NCBI GenBank assembly: GCA_022768185.1
Contig: JALEMS010000023.1
Coordinates: 1-64,000 of the forward strand
Source of the DNA: Clostridiales bacterium
Lineage (GTDB): Bacteria; Bacillota; Clostridia; Oscillospirales; Oscillospiraceae
DNA: 64,000 bases
Direction of reading: 5' to 3'
Position 1 is the first letter of the stretch; each line of letters begins with the position of its first letter. A program made the translations under genes and the position numbers. Positions 24,776 to 34,053 of this stretch are shown here, one piece after another. The notes under the pieces were generated by a model. The model was not told the origin of the DNA and did not search any database. It saw only the letters and a program-made list of their open reading frames with translations.

Positions 24776-25552
24776 TCAGCGGCTGAGAACCTCGGAGAGA
24801 ACATCGTCCATGGTATACAGACCGGGCGTCTTCACACCGGCAAGGAAGGCTGCCGCGGCAATCGCGCCGTTGGCAAACACCTCCCGCGACTGCGCCGTAT
24901 GCCGAAACTCGATCACCTCGTCGGGCCCTGCGAAGATCACCTCGTGCTCGCCGACGATGGTGCCGCCGCGGACGGAGGAAATGCCGATTTCATGGTCGCC
25001 GCGCGGATGACGGACGCTCTGACGCTCATAGACGTAGGCGGGCGGTTCGTCCATACCGGCGGCTGCAGCGTCGGCCAGCATCAGCGCGGTGCCGCTGGGC
25101 GCGTCGACCTTCATTCGGTGGTGCCGCTCGACGATCTCCACGTCAAAACCGGGGCCGAGTACGGCCGCTGCCTTTTTCACAAGATTTGCCAGCAGGTTGA
25201 TGCCCAGCGACATGTTGCCGGAGCGAAACATCGGCACGCGACCGGACGCCTCGCGCAGACGCTGCAGCTGCTCCGGGCTGTGGCCGGTGGTGCAGATGAC
25301 GGCGGGGATGCCGCGTGCCAGCGCAAAGTCCAGCAGCGGATCGAGAAATGCGGCGTTGGAAAAGTCCACGATCACGTCGGCATGCCCGTCAAAGGACATG
25401 GGGTCGGTGAATACGGGATAATCGTTTTTCTGAATGCAATTGAGATCAAAGCCCGCGCACACCTGCGTATCCGCGCGTTCGGCACATAGGCGCGTGACGA
25501 CCTGCCCCATCCGGCCGTTGCAGCCGGAAACGATCACTTGAATCCTCTGCAT
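24776..25552 (-). CDS. dapB: 4-hydroxy-tetrahydrodipicolinate reductase
   Basis: A 258-residue NAD(P)H-dependent reductase of the lysine and diaminopimelate pathway. The N-terminal cofactor loop is VSGCNGRMGQ. The catalytic region is EIVERHHRMKVDAPSGTA, and GDHEIGISSVRGGTIVGEHEV follows, all typical. ATG 25552 is the natural start. It is the last gene of asd-dapA-dapB, 18 bases after dapA. In a spore former its product also feeds dipicolinate synthesis. Confidence 0.96.
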   Translation of the reverse strand: MQRIQVIVSGCNGRMGQVVTRLCAERADTQVCAGFDLNCIQKNDYPVFTDPMSFDGHADVIVDFSNAAFLDPLLDFALARGIPAVICTTGHSPEQLQRLREASGRVPMFRSGNMSLGINLLANLVKKAAAVLGPGFDVEIVERHHRMKVDAPSGTALMLADAAAAGMDEPPAYVYERQSVRHPRGDHEIGISSVRGGTIVGEHEVIFAGPDEVIEFRHTAQSREVFANGAIAAAAFLAGVKTPGLYTMDDVLSEVLSR

Positions 25553-25570
25553 ATTGCTCCTCCGGATGTC

Positions 25571-26461
25571 TTACTTCAGCTCGAGGCCGACGTTTGTCAG
25601 GCTGGCCTTGAGAATTTCCAGGTTTTCCGGCGCCATGTCGACCAGCGGCAGGCGCAGCTTGCCGACATTCCAGCCCAGCAGGTTCATGGCGGTTTTGATG
25701 GGAATGGGGTTGGTTTCAATAAACAGGCGGGAGAACAGATCTGCATACTTCATGTGAGTGGCGCGCGCCGCGGCAAAGTCTCCGGCCAGACACTGTGCAC
25801 ACAGGTCTGCGACCGCGCGCGGTACAATGTTTGAGGCCACGGAGATCACGCCGATCGCGCCCATGGCCATCATGCCGAGCGTGTCGTCGTCATTGCCGCT
25901 CCAGATCCAGAGATCGTCTCCACAGAGATAGCGCGTCCGGGAGAGCAGAGAAAAATTACCGGAGGCTTCCTTGATGCCGTTGATGTTGGGGTGCGAGGAA
26001 AGCGCCTTGTAGGTCTCGGCCTGAAAGCCGATCCCGGTGCGGCTGGGAACGTTGTAGAGGATAATGGGGATGTCCACGCGGTCGGCAACATAGGTGTAAT
26101 GCGCGATGAGACCGCGTTGGGTGGATTTGTTATAATAGGGCGTCACCATCAGGATCCCGTCTGCGCCGGAGTCCTTTGCACAGCAGGCCAGCTCGTATGC
26201 GGAGATGGTGCAGTTGGAACCGACGCCGGCAACCACCTTCATACGGCCTGCAACATACTTACAGGCAAAGTCGATCAGCGCGGCGTGCTCTTCGACGGGC
26301 TGCGTGCAGCACTCACCGGTCGTACCGGAGATGATAACGGCGGAGGTGCCGTTGGCATACTGGAAATCGAGAAGCTGCTTGAACTTTTCGAAATCGACCC
26401 CCGTTTCAGTATATGGGGTGACCAACGCGGTGGCGGATCCGGTGAAAATAGGCTCCTTCAT
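25571..26461 (-). CDS. dapA: 4-hydroxy-tetrahydrodipicolinate synthase
   Basis: A 296-residue aldolase that condenses pyruvate with aspartate semialdehyde. Motifs in order are SATALVTPYTETGVDFEKF, SGTTGECCTQP, ILMVTPYYNKSTQRG and IILYNVPSRTGI, then NINGIKEASGN with the Schiff-base lysine. ATG 26461 is chosen; the open frame continues upstream without support. It lies between asd and dapB in one operon. Confidence 0.96.
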   Translation of the reverse strand: MKEPIFTGSATALVTPYTETGVDFEKFKQLLDFQYANGTSAVIISGTTGECCTQPVEEHAALIDFACKYVAGRMKVVAGVGSNCTISAYELACCAKDSGADGILMVTPYYNKSTQRGLIAHYTYVADRVDIPIILYNVPSRTGIGFQAETYKALSSHPNINGIKEASGNFSLLSRTRYLCGDDLWIWSGNDDDTLGMMAMGAIGVISVASNIVPRAVADLCAQCLAGDFAAARATHMKYADLFSRLFIETNPIPIKTAMNLLGWNVGKLRLPLVDMAPENLEILKASLTNVGLELK

Positions 26462-26511
26462 GGATACTGCTCCTTTCTGCATCAAAATATTGTTCAATGT
26501 ATTGCGGTTCG

Positions 26512-27606
26512 TCAGGAAGCGGTGTGGGAAATGTAACCCTCGGCACACAGCAGCTCTGCCAGCAGCACTGCGCCGCCGGCTGCGCCGCGCAGCGTGTTGT
26601 GCGACAGACAAACAAACTTGTAGTCGTACTGCGTGTCGGGTCTCAGACGGCCGATGGAAACGGCCATGCCTTTTTCGGCCATGCGGTCGAGCCGGGTCTG
26701 CGGCCGGTCGTTTTCTTCGAAATATTGGAGGAAGCGGCGGGGAGCGGTGGGGAGCTTCAGCTGCTGCGGGTAGCCGACGAAGTGGCTCCAGCGGTCAAGA
26801 ATCTGCTCTCTGGTCGGCTTATCCCGGAAGGTGGCAAATACGGCGGCCATGTGCCCGTTGGAGACGGGAACACGCAGGCATTGTGCAGTGATCGCCGGAG
26901 AGATCGCGTTGACAATGGTATTGCCCTCGATCCGACCCCAGAGCTTCATCGGTTCGCGTTCGGACTTTTCCTCCTCGCCTCCGATGTAGGGAATTACGTT
27001 GTCCACCATTTCCGGCCAGGTCTCAAAGGTCTTGCCGGCGCCGGAAATGGCCTGATAGGTGCACACAAGCACCTTTTCCAGCCCAAACTCTGCCTTGAGC
27101 GGATGAAGGGCGGGCACATAGCTCTGCAGGGAACAGTTGGACTTGACGGCGATGAAGCCGCGCTCGGTACCGAGGCGACGGCGCTGCGCAGGGATGATCG
27201 CCAGATGCTCGGGATTGATCTCCGGAACGACCATGGGGACATCCGGTGTCCAGCGATGTGCGCTGTTGTTGGAGACGACCGGGCACTCGGCCTTGGCATA
27301 GGCCTCCTCCAGTGCCTGAATCTCTTCCTTTTTCATGTCGACGGCGGAGAAAACGAAATCAACCTGTTCGGCGATCTCGCGGATGTCCTCGGCTGCGTTT
27401 TTCACGACCATCTGCTTGACTGCCTCGGGCATCGGCGTTTCCAAAGCCCAGCGGGGGCCGACGGCCTGCTCGTAGGTCTTTCCCGCGCTGCGGGCGCTGG
27501 CGGCGACCACGGTGAGTTCAAACCAGGGATGCCCGTCTGTCAGGGACACGAAACGCTGGCCGACCATGCCGGTGGCGCCAATAATACCTACCTTGAATTT
27601 CTTCAT
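26512..27606 (-). CDS. asd: Aspartate-semialdehyde dehydrogenase
   Basis: A 364-residue NADP-dependent enzyme that makes aspartate semialdehyde from aspartyl phosphate. The cofactor loop is IGATGMVGQRFV and the catalytic cysteine is in IAVKSNCSLQSYVPALHP. The insertions and SGAGKTFETWPEMVDNVIPYIGGEEEK segment place it in the fungal/archaeal-like class rather than the E. coli Asd class. ATG 27606 is chosen. No lysine riboswitch could be recognised in the roughly 110 bases of leader space left by the opposing promoter. Confidence 0.95.
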   Translation of the reverse strand: MKKFKVGIIGATGMVGQRFVSLTDGHPWFELTVVAASARSAGKTYEQAVGPRWALETPMPEAVKQMVVKNAAEDIREIAEQVDFVFSAVDMKKEEIQALEEAYAKAECPVVSNNSAHRWTPDVPMVVPEINPEHLAIIPAQRRRLGTERGFIAVKSNCSLQSYVPALHPLKAEFGLEKVLVCTYQAISGAGKTFETWPEMVDNVIPYIGGEEEKSEREPMKLWGRIEGNTIVNAISPAITAQCLRVPVSNGHMAAVFATFRDKPTREQILDRWSHFVGYPQQLKLPTAPRRFLQYFEENDRPQTRLDRMAEKGMAVSIGRLRPDTQYDYKFVCLSHNTLRGAAGGAVLLAELLCAEGYISHTAS

Positions 27607-27675
27607 ATCCTGTCCATCCTTTCCATCGTGCCATTGTGATCGTGTGGGTCTGCGCACGGCGATTCGACAAAATGC

Positions 27676-27704
27676 TTGAAAAAGAGGCGAATCATTTGTA
27701 TAAT
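27676..27704 (+). promoter_or_regulatory. Promoter of the SpoIID-like/queA/tgt genes
   Basis: TTGAAA, a 17-base spacer and TATAAT (27699-27704), a near-consensus vegetative promoter. A direct repeat CACGTATGCCGG-type (27718-27741) lies just downstream in the leader. Confidence 0.75.
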
Positions 27705-27849
27705 AACATTTAACCCTGCACGTATGCCGGCACGTATGCCGGAACATGCGGCCTTCAAGCATTTAATGCATTACATTTTAACACACCCCAACGACAGCGT
27801 CAATCAGAAGGCCGCCCAATCCTACCGACTGCCATGAGGAGCATCGCTG

Positions 27850-29544
27850 ATGAAATACACGAATATGAAACGCTTTTGTACCGGATTGGTGCTGGTTGCG
27901 CTGATTGCGTGCATCTGCGTACCCGCCGGTGCTGCAGCGCAGCAGTATTTTGTAAACGACGGCCGGCAGACGATTTCCGGCGCGCTGGGAGACTGCTATG
28001 TCACCGGTCGGTCGGGTATGACGCAGCTGGGTACGGACGCGCCCTACGTTATGACGGCGAGCGGTCTCACGCAGTTGGGCGAGGCACAGCCGACGGTGCA
28101 GCGCCAGCCGCAGAGTCTCTCTGTGACGGGCACGGTGCCGGTTGCGCACGACACGGTCCGCGTCGGCCTGTACTACTATTACAGCGATGCGCGGGATACC
28201 TCGCTCACCTCCGCAAACCTGCAGAATTATGCCGGCCGTGGCTACGCCTTCGGCTACTACGACGACAGCCGCAACTTCTGCCAGCTTGGAACGACGGGGG
28301 AGACCAAGCTGACCATGGCCATCGACAAAAATGTTGATCTTTCCGGCGGACACGTTGGCTGCTACCACATTCGCCTGTCCGGCAGCTATGCGGATTTCGA
28401 CTCCGCCTCGGCTGCGGCTGCCGCCTATACAGACGGCTTTCCTGCCTATTACAATGGTACATACTATGTGCTGCTTGGCAGCTATGATACCTCTGCGGAT
28501 GCGGATGCTGCCGCTTCGACCCGCGGCGTCAACGGCTCGGCCTACAGCGCCAGCAATCGCTGTATCGTCGTGACCCGCACCTCGGATGCAAGGATCCTCT
28601 TTGAATTCGACTGCGGCACGGATCGAAGCCTTGCCGTGCGCCCGCTCAATTCCGGCGGAAAAGCGGAGACCTGGTTCAAGGGCTACCGCTATTACGGTGA
28701 TTTTGAATACCTTCGTTACAACGGCGGCAAGCTGACGGTCGTCAATGTCCTGCCGCTGGAGGATTATATCAAGGGCGTTATTCCCTATGAGATGAACGGC
28801 TCCTGGCCGCTGGAGGCGCTCAAGGCGCAGGCCATGTGTGCGCGCACTTATGTGGCGGCCAACTTTGACGCCTACAGCCGCTACGGCTTTGACGTGACGT
28901 GCGATACCTATTCACAGGCTTATCGCGGTACGGTCAGCGCGACGGAGACCTCCAACCGTGCTGTCGATGAAACGGCAAACAAATTCATCACCTACAATGG
29001 CAGCCTGGTGACGGCGCTGTACTTCTCGTCAGACGGCGGCGGAACCGAGGACAGCGAGAACGTGTTTTACAACGCATACCCATACCTGCGCGGCACTGCC
29101 GACCCTTATGAGCAGGCTGCCGCATCCATCAACAGCTACAGTCAGTGGACCCGCACCTGGAGCAAGGCGGATATCGCCGGACGGCTTGCGCGCTCCGGCC
29201 GCTCAATTCCGGATGTGGAGCGCATTGAGGTACAGTATTCTGATTTCGGAAACGCCGTCGGTATGACGTTTGTCAGCGCCAGTGGAAAAACCGTATCGGT
29301 TACCCAGAGCAGCTGCTATACCTTTGCCTGCTACAGCTCCGGTCTCGGACTGCCCAGCATTCATTTTACCATGCAGGACAACGGCAGCTCCGTTACTTTT
29401 ACGGGCGGCGGCTGGGGTCACAACGTCGGCATGAGCCAGTTCGGCGCATATGCCATGGCAGATGCCTATGGCTATCGCTACGATCAGATTCTTTCTTTCT
29501 ATTATGAAGGCGTTGGACTGGCAGAAGGGATATTCAGCGAATGA
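27850..29544 (+). CDS. SpoIID/LytB-domain protein with SPOR-like repeat
   Basis: A 564-residue exported protein. Residues 1-33 are a signal peptide ([21 protein letters not shown]). Around residues 175-240 lies a SPOR-like repeat ([17 protein letters not shown], then [19 protein letters not shown]), which binds denuded glycan. From about 295 to the end is the SpoIID/LytB lytic-transglycosylase domain: [44 protein letters not shown] and [19 protein letters not shown]. It is longer than classical SpoIID (about 340 residues). A vegetative-type promoter and the operon with queA suggest a growth-phase wall enzyme, though a sporulation role is possible. ATG 27850 has GGAG upstream. Confidence 0.9.
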   Translation: MKYTNMKRFCTGLVLVALIACICVPAGAAAQQYFVNDGRQTISGALGDCYVTGRSGMTQLGTDAPYVMTASGLTQLGEAQPTVQRQPQSLSVTGTVPVAHDTVRVGLYYYYSDARDTSLTSANLQNYAGRGYAFGYYDDSRNFCQLGTTGETKLTMAIDKNVDLSGGHVGCYHIRLSGSYADFDSASAAAAAYTDGFPAYYNGTYYVLLGSYDTSADADAAASTRGVNGSAYSASNRCIVVTRTSDARILFEFDCGTDRSLAVRPLNSGGKAETWFKGYRYYGDFEYLRYNGGKLTVVNVLPLEDYIKGVIPYEMNGSWPLEALKAQAMCARTYVAANFDAYSRYGFDVTCDTYSQAYRGTVSATETSNRAVDETANKFITYNGSLVTALYFSSDGGGTEDSENVFYNAYPYLRGTADPYEQAAASINSYSQWTRTWSKADIAGRLARSGRSIPDVERIEVQYSDFGNAVGMTFVSASGKTVSVTQSSCYTFACYSSGLGLPSIHFTMQDNGSSVTFTGGGWGHNVGMSQFGAYAMADAYGYRYDQILSFYYEGVGLAEGIFSE

Positions 29545-30563
29545 AGACCAGTGATTTTAATTTTGACCTTCCGGAGGAGCTGATTGCACAGACCCCTCTT
29601 CAGAAGCGGGACGCTTCCCGGTTGATGCTGCTCGACAAAACGACCGGGGAAGTGGAGCACCGGCATTTCTATGAGCTGCCGTCGTTTCTCTGCCCGGGCG
29701 ACTGCCTGGTAATGAACGATTCCCGTGTGCTGCCGGCTCGCCTGCTGGGCTGCCGCAGCACCGGCGGCGCGGTGGAGGTGCTGCTGCTGCGCGACCACGG
29801 GGACGGCCTGTGGGAGTGCCTGACACGTCCCGGTCGGAAAACGCAGCCTGGTACGGAGCTTTCCTTCGGGGGCGGCGAGCTGACGGCTACCGTGGAGGCG
29901 CTGGCCGAGGACGGCAAACGCATGGTGCGTTTTTCGTGGGAGGGCATCTTCCTTGAGGTGCTCGAACGGCTGGGGCGTATGCCGCTGCCGCCGTATATCA
30001 AGGAGGAGCTGCAGGACGCCGAACGGTATCAGACGGTGTACTCCCGCGTTCCGGGCAGCGCCGCGGCGCCTACAGCCGGGCTGCATTTCACGCCGGAGCT
30101 GCTGGGGCAGATCCGTGCAATGGGTGTGAAGGAGTGCTTTGTCACGCTGCACGTCGGTCTGGGAACGTTTCGCCCGGTCAAGGCCGAGCAGCTGGAGCAG
30201 CATGAGATGCACTCGGAATTCTGCATCATCCCGGAGGAAACCGCGCGGATCGTCACCGAAACCAGGCGCGCCGGCGGCCGGGTGATCGCCGTAGGCACAA
30301 CCAGCTGCCGTACGCTTGAGAGCTTTGCCCAGCCGGACGGCACGCTGCAGCCGGCCTCGGGCTGGACCAATATTTTTATTTATCCGGGATACCGCTTCAA
30401 ATGCGTTGACGCGCTTGTCACAAATTTTCATCTGCCGGAAAGCACGCTTATCATGCTTGTTTCGGCGCTGGCCGGACGCGAGCACGTACTGTCGGCCTAC
30501 CGGCAGGCGGTGGAGAACCGGTATCGTTTCTTCTCGTTCGGTGACGCGATGTTTATACATTGA
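29541..30563 (+). CDS. queA: S-adenosylmethionine:tRNA ribosyltransferase-isomerase
   Basis: A 340-residue enzyme of queuosine synthesis that transfers the ribosyl part of SAM to preQ1-tRNA. Hallmarks are [44 protein letters not shown]-like sequence near residue 155, [14 protein letters not shown] and the C-terminal [12 protein letters not shown]. The ATG overlaps the stop of the SpoIID-like gene (ATGA), so the two are coupled. tgt follows 79 bases later. Presence of both suggests the cell makes or salvages preQ1. Confidence 0.97.
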   Translation: MKTSDFNFDLPEELIAQTPLQKRDASRLMLLDKTTGEVEHRHFYELPSFLCPGDCLVMNDSRVLPARLLGCRSTGGAVEVLLLRDHGDGLWECLTRPGRKTQPGTELSFGGGELTATVEALAEDGKRMVRFSWEGIFLEVLERLGRMPLPPYIKEELQDAERYQTVYSRVPGSAAAPTAGLHFTPELLGQIRAMGVKECFVTLHVGLGTFRPVKAEQLEQHEMHSEFCIIPEETARIVTETRRAGGRVIAVGTTSCRTLESFAQPDGTLQPASGWTNIFIYPGYRFKCVDALVTNFHLPESTLIMLVSALAGREHVLSAYRQAVENRYRFFSFGDAMFIH

Positions 30564-30642
30564 ACCGGTGTTCCGCCGGCCTCGTCGGAACAGATTCGGC
30601 GCACAGCTGCACGGCAGCATTACAAACAGATAGGGAGAGACC

Positions 30643-31773
30643 ATGTTTAAGCTTTTGAGCCAGGAGGGCAATGCGCGGCGCGGGGAATATACCACGCCGC
30701 ACGGCGTTGTGCAGACGCCGGTCTTTATGAATGTCGGCACACAGGCAGCCATTAAGGGCGGGCTTTCTGCGGAGGATCTTGCACGGATCGGCTGCCAGGT
30801 GGAGCTGTCCAATACCTACCATCTGCACGTCCGACCGGGCGATGCGCTCATCCGCGAGATGGGCGGTCTGCACAGATTCATGACCTGGGACGGCCCCATT
30901 CTCACAGACAGCGGCGGTTTTCAGATCTTTTCGCTGGCTACACTGCGCAAGATCCGCGAGGAGGGCGTTTACTTTCAGTCTCATGTCGATGGTCGGAAAA
31001 TCTTTATGGGGCCGGAGGAAAGCATGCGCATTCAGGCAAACCTCGGCTCGGACATTGCCATGGCCTTTGACGAATGCATTGAGATCCCGTCGCCCTATGC
31101 CTACGTGAAAGCGTCCTGCGACCGGACGGTGCGCTGGCTGGAGCGCTGTAGTCGCGCCCTGACGGCGTATACGCAGGAGGACGGGGCGGTCAACCCCGGG
31201 CAGGTGCTGTGGGGGATCAACCAGGGGGCGGTCTATCCGGAGCTGCGCAGGGAGCACATGCTGCGCATCGCTGAGCTGGAGCTGCCGGGCTACGCCATCG
31301 GCGGGCTGGCTGTCGGTGAGACGAAGGAAGAAATGTATGATACGATCGAGTTGGTGACGGAGTATATGCCGAAGGACCGGCCGCGTTATCTGATGGGCGT
31401 CGGCACACCGGGCAACATCATAGAAGGCGTCTACCGCGGCATTGACTTTTTCGACTGCGTGATGCCGGCCCGCAATGGCCGCCATGCGCACCTGTACACC
31501 TGGAACGGCGTCATCAATCTGAAAAATGAGAAATACGCCCGGGACGAACGGCCGATCGACGAAACGTGCGACTGCCCGGTCTGCCGGCGCTATTCCCGCG
31601 CCTACCTCCGTCATCTTTTCAAGGCTGAGGAAATTCTGGCTCTGCGCCTTGCGGTCATGCATAATCTGAGTTTTTATAACACGCTTACCCGGCGCATCCG
31701 TCAGGCGCTGGACGAGGGACGCTACGGCGCGTTTCGTGCGGAGTATGCAGAAAAATTGGACCGGCGGATATAA
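30643..31773 (+). CDS. tgt: tRNA-guanine transglycosylase
   Basis: A 376-residue bacterial Tgt that exchanges G34 for preQ1 in GUN-anticodon tRNAs. Motifs are TYHLHVRPGD, the substrate-binding TDSGGFQIFSL, GGLAVGE and the nucleophile region IDFFDCVMPARNGRHA. The zinc site CDCPVCRRYSRAYLRHLF is near residue 307. ATG 30643 has GGGAG upstream. It follows queA; yajC comes next but has its own promoter. Confidence 0.97.
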   Translation: MFKLLSQEGNARRGEYTTPHGVVQTPVFMNVGTQAAIKGGLSAEDLARIGCQVELSNTYHLHVRPGDALIREMGGLHRFMTWDGPILTDSGGFQIFSLATLRKIREEGVYFQSHVDGRKIFMGPEESMRIQANLGSDIAMAFDECIEIPSPYAYVKASCDRTVRWLERCSRALTAYTQEDGAVNPGQVLWGINQGAVYPELRREHMLRIAELELPGYAIGGLAVGETKEEMYDTIELVTEYMPKDRPRYLMGVGTPGNIIEGVYRGIDFFDCVMPARNGRHAHLYTWNGVINLKNEKYARDERPIDETCDCPVCRRYSRAYLRHLFKAEEILALRLAVMHNLSFYNTLTRRIRQALDEGRYGAFRAEYAEKLDRRI

Positions 31774-31778
31774 AAGAC

Positions 31779-31807
31779 TTGCATTCCACGGGTGCAGCAA
31801 GTATAAT
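31779..31807 (+). promoter_or_regulatory. yajC promoter
   Basis: TTGCAT, a 17-base spacer and TATAAT (31802-31807), between the tgt stop and yajC. Confidence 0.7.
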
Positions 31808-31837
31808 CATAGGGATATTATTCTTCGGAGGGAAAAC

Positions 31838-32110
31838 ATGAACAATATGAACAGCTTTGCCCCGATCATTATTCTTGTTCTCTTCCTGGCGATCTTCTAT
31901 TTTCTGATGATCCGTCCGGAAAACAAGCGCAAGAAAGCGGCGGAGGAGATGCGCAGCAAGATGGCGGTCGGTGACAATATCACCACCATTGGCGGCCTCG
32001 TCGGTAAGGTCGTGCACGTCGATGACAAATATGTTGTCTTTGAGACCGGTGAAGACCGCGTCCGCATCAAGATCCAGAAGAGTGCTGTCAATGTGACTCC
32101 GGGCAAATAA
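31838..32110 (+). CDS. yajC: Preprotein translocase subunit YajC
   Basis: A 90-residue single-pass membrane protein that accompanies SecDF. One membrane segment spans residues 6-25 (FAPIIILVLFLAIFYFLMIRP), followed by ENKRKKAAEEMRSKMAVGDNITTIGGLVGKV, the family signature. ATG 31838 has GGAGGG 6 bases upstream; the frame continues back into tgt without support. The order queA-tgt-yajC is widely conserved. secD and secF do not follow here. Confidence 0.96.
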   Translation: MNNMNSFAPIIILVLFLAIFYFLMIRPENKRKKAAEEMRSKMAVGDNITTIGGLVGKVVHVDDKYVVFETGEDRVRIKIQKSAVNVTPGK

Positions 32111-32130
32111 TCGCAATGCTGTCATGAATG

Positions 32131-32184
32131 ATCCCCCCTGGCAATAGGATGTACAAACATCTGATTGCCAGGGGGGATTTTTTT
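32131..32184 (+). terminator. Terminator after yajC; 3' arm holds the SD of the next gene
   Basis: A 15-bp perfect stem (32131-32145 with 32164-32178) followed by seven T. The G-run in its 3' arm (32171-32176) stands 6 bases before TTG 32183. Confidence 0.85.
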
Positions 32185-32602
32185 GTCAGGAAAGGATTCT
32201 GCTTCCGGCGGCCGGGGTGTGCTGCTGGTGAATGCGGGGCGGGGGGCGCTGCGCGCCGTTCTGCTGACGGTGTGCGTGTTTCTGGTGCTGTCGTTGTTGA
32301 TGGTGAAGGAATATCTGCCGTCCGGGCTGATGCGGGAGTACATCATTGCGGCGGTGTTCTTCAGTGCGCTGGCGGGCGGGGTGCACGCAGCCCGGCGGCA
32401 GGGGAGGGGAGTGGCGGTAACAGGCGCTGTGTGCGGCGTTCTGTTCTTCGTACCGATCCTGCTGCTGGGGGCGCTCAATGACGCCGGACAGTTCGGAGGC
32501 TATACGCTGAGGCTGCTGCTGGCTGCGGTTGTCGGAGGTACCGTCGGCGGCGTTCTGACAGCGAGGGCAAAGCGCCCCAAAAAGCTGCGCAGGAAAAAGT
32601 GA
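32183..32602 (+). CDS. TIGR04086-type small membrane protein
   Basis: A 139-residue protein with four hydrophobic segments and a basic C-terminus (AKRPKKLRRKK). The pattern of a short N-terminus, then AVLLTVCVFLVLSLLMV, EYIIAAVFFSALAGGVHAARR, GAVCGVLFFVPILLLGAL and LLAAVVGGTVGGVLTAR fits the TIGR04086 family, which in Clostridia lies next to yajC. Function is unknown. The start is uncertain: TTG 32183 has the G-run of the terminator as its SD, TTG 32165 is inside the hairpin, and GTG codons at 32219 and 32230 would also keep the first membrane segment. Confidence 0.75.
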   Translation: MSGKDSASGGRGVLLVNAGRGALRAVLLTVCVFLVLSLLMVKEYLPSGLMREYIIAAVFFSALAGGVHAARRQGRGVAVTGAVCGVLFFVPILLLGALNDAGQFGGYTLRLLLAAVVGGTVGGVLTARAKRPKKLRRKK

Positions 32603-32924
32603 TATAACGAATCGTAATCATCCAGGGCGTTTACATAACTGAAAAAGGAATCGACTATATATTGCGTATATTCCGCATTGCAATCACAATATCGGCGGAA
32701 ATACAAGCAAAACGCAGGATAATTTACCGGAAGGTTTTATTTGTTAACATAATATTGTTTACATAACATATATGCATAATCAACAAAATTGCGCCAATTC
32801 TGCGAAAGCACTTGATAACTGCTTGAATTTGTAATATATTGTGCATGCATTATGATTATGTAAAGTGCCTTGTTATTTTCGCAGCCAGCAGATTCGCAGC
32901 CCGCAGAAAGGAGGGACGACCGTA
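32603..32924. other. AT-rich intergenic region with dif-like half-sites
   Basis: This 322-base gap is much richer in A and T than its surroundings and holds no credible ORF. The 11-mer GTTTACATAAC occurs at 32629-32639 and 32757-32767, the variant GTTAACATAAT at 32743-32753, and TTATGTAAAGT in the other orientation at 32856-32866. These resemble the XerD arm of dif sites. The downstream gene is a XerD-type recombinase. Confidence 0.6.
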
Positions 32925-33815
32925 TTGGATAATCAGCAGGTTTATGGTCTTTACGAAGACTATCTCAGAAATGAAAAGAAGGCTTCTGCCAATACGCTCA
33001 GCTCCTATCTGCGCGACATCCGCCAGCTCGGCGAATACCTGGATTCGCATACCGACGAACAGTATGTCACGGCGACGGAGGAGGACTTGTCCGGCTATAT
33101 TGCCTATCTGCGTTCCAACGGCAAGTCGGTGGCCACCGTGTCGCGCGCCATCGCGTCGATCAAGAATTTCTATCATTTTCTGGTGATGCGCAGCTGCGTG
33201 GAGAATAGCCCTGCCGTCGGTCTTGTGCCGGATAAAGCCACGCATAAGCTGCCGGAGATTCTCACCAGCAAGGAGGTCGAGCTGCTGCTTGAGCAGCCCA
33301 AGTGCGTCGACATGAAGGGCTACCGGGACAAGGCCATGCTTGAACTGCTGTACGCCACGGGCATTCGCGTCAGCGAGCTGATTGCGCTCAATGTGCCGGA
33401 CGTCAACCTCAATGTCGGCGTCATCCGCTGCTGCAGCAAGGATAAGGAACGAGTCATCCCGCTGTACCCTGCCGCCATCCGGGCGCTGACCGAATATATT
33501 GAATTCATCCGCCCGCAGATGCTGGCCTCGCCCGACGAGAAGTCGTTATTTGTCAACATCAGCGGCGAGCGCATGTCCCGTCAGGGCTTCTGGAAAATCA
33601 TCAAGTCCTACCAGGCCAAGGCGGGGATCGAAAAGACCATTACGCCGCATACCCTGCGGCACAGCTTTGCCGCACATCTGCTGGAAAACGGAGCAGATCT
33701 GCACTCGATCCAGGAGATGCTCGGACACGCGGATATCAGTTCCACGCAGATCTATTCGCAGCTGATCAAAAAGCAGATCAAGGACGTCTACCGCAAGGCG
33801 CATCCCCGCGCATGA
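32925..33815 (+). CDS. xerD: Tyrosine recombinase XerD
   Basis: A 296-residue site-specific recombinase that resolves chromosome dimers with XerC. The N-terminal SAM-like domain starts YEDYLRNEKKASANTLSSYLRDIRQLGEYL. Catalytic residues are Arg in LYATGIRVSELI, His-x-x-Arg in TPHTLRHSFAAHLLENG, His in MLGHADISSTQIYSQ and the Tyr in the same segment. The start is TTG 32925, behind GGAGG at a slightly long spacing; it gives the exact length usual for XerD. The frame continues upstream without support. It is monocistronic and followed by a terminator. Confidence 0.94.
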   Translation: MDNQQVYGLYEDYLRNEKKASANTLSSYLRDIRQLGEYLDSHTDEQYVTATEEDLSGYIAYLRSNGKSVATVSRAIASIKNFYHFLVMRSCVENSPAVGLVPDKATHKLPEILTSKEVELLLEQPKCVDMKGYRDKAMLELLYATGIRVSELIALNVPDVNLNVGVIRCCSKDKERVIPLYPAAIRALTEYIEFIRPQMLASPDEKSLFVNISGERMSRQGFWKIIKSYQAKAGIEKTITPHTLRHSFAAHLLENGADLHSIQEMLGHADISSTQIYSQLIKKQIKDVYRKAHPRA

Positions 33816-33848
33816 TGTGCCGGGATACCGGAGGCAGAGAGAAAAGCG

Positions 33849-33886
33849 CAAGGGACATCCAGCGGCCGCTGGGTGCCCCTTGTTTT
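33849..33886 (+). terminator. Terminator after xerD
   Basis: Outer stem CAAGGG/CCCTTG and inner stem CCAGCG/CGCTGG with an internal loop, then TTTT. Confidence 0.7.
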
Positions 33887-33958
33887 GTCACATGGAGGTA
33901 AAGCTGCGCTGCGCCTGCCCCGCATCGGGGAAAAATTCTGTATTTCTTCTGCAGATGG

Positions 33959-33987
33959 TTGAAAATTTGCCCGGAACGGGGTATGAT
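33959..33987 (+). promoter_or_regulatory. ruvCAB promoter
   Basis: TTGAAA, a 17-base spacer and TATGAT (33982-33987). No LexA-like box was recognised beside it. Confidence 0.75.
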
Positions 33988-34053
33988 GTATCCGTTATGG
34001 CAGGCGCTGCAGCAGAAAACGATGTATGGCCCTGCGGAACAGGGAGTTGTTCT

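Noticed and set aside
27607-27720. Possible lysine riboswitch before asd
   Set aside because: The space before asd is too short and carries an opposing promoter; no L-box elements were recognised.
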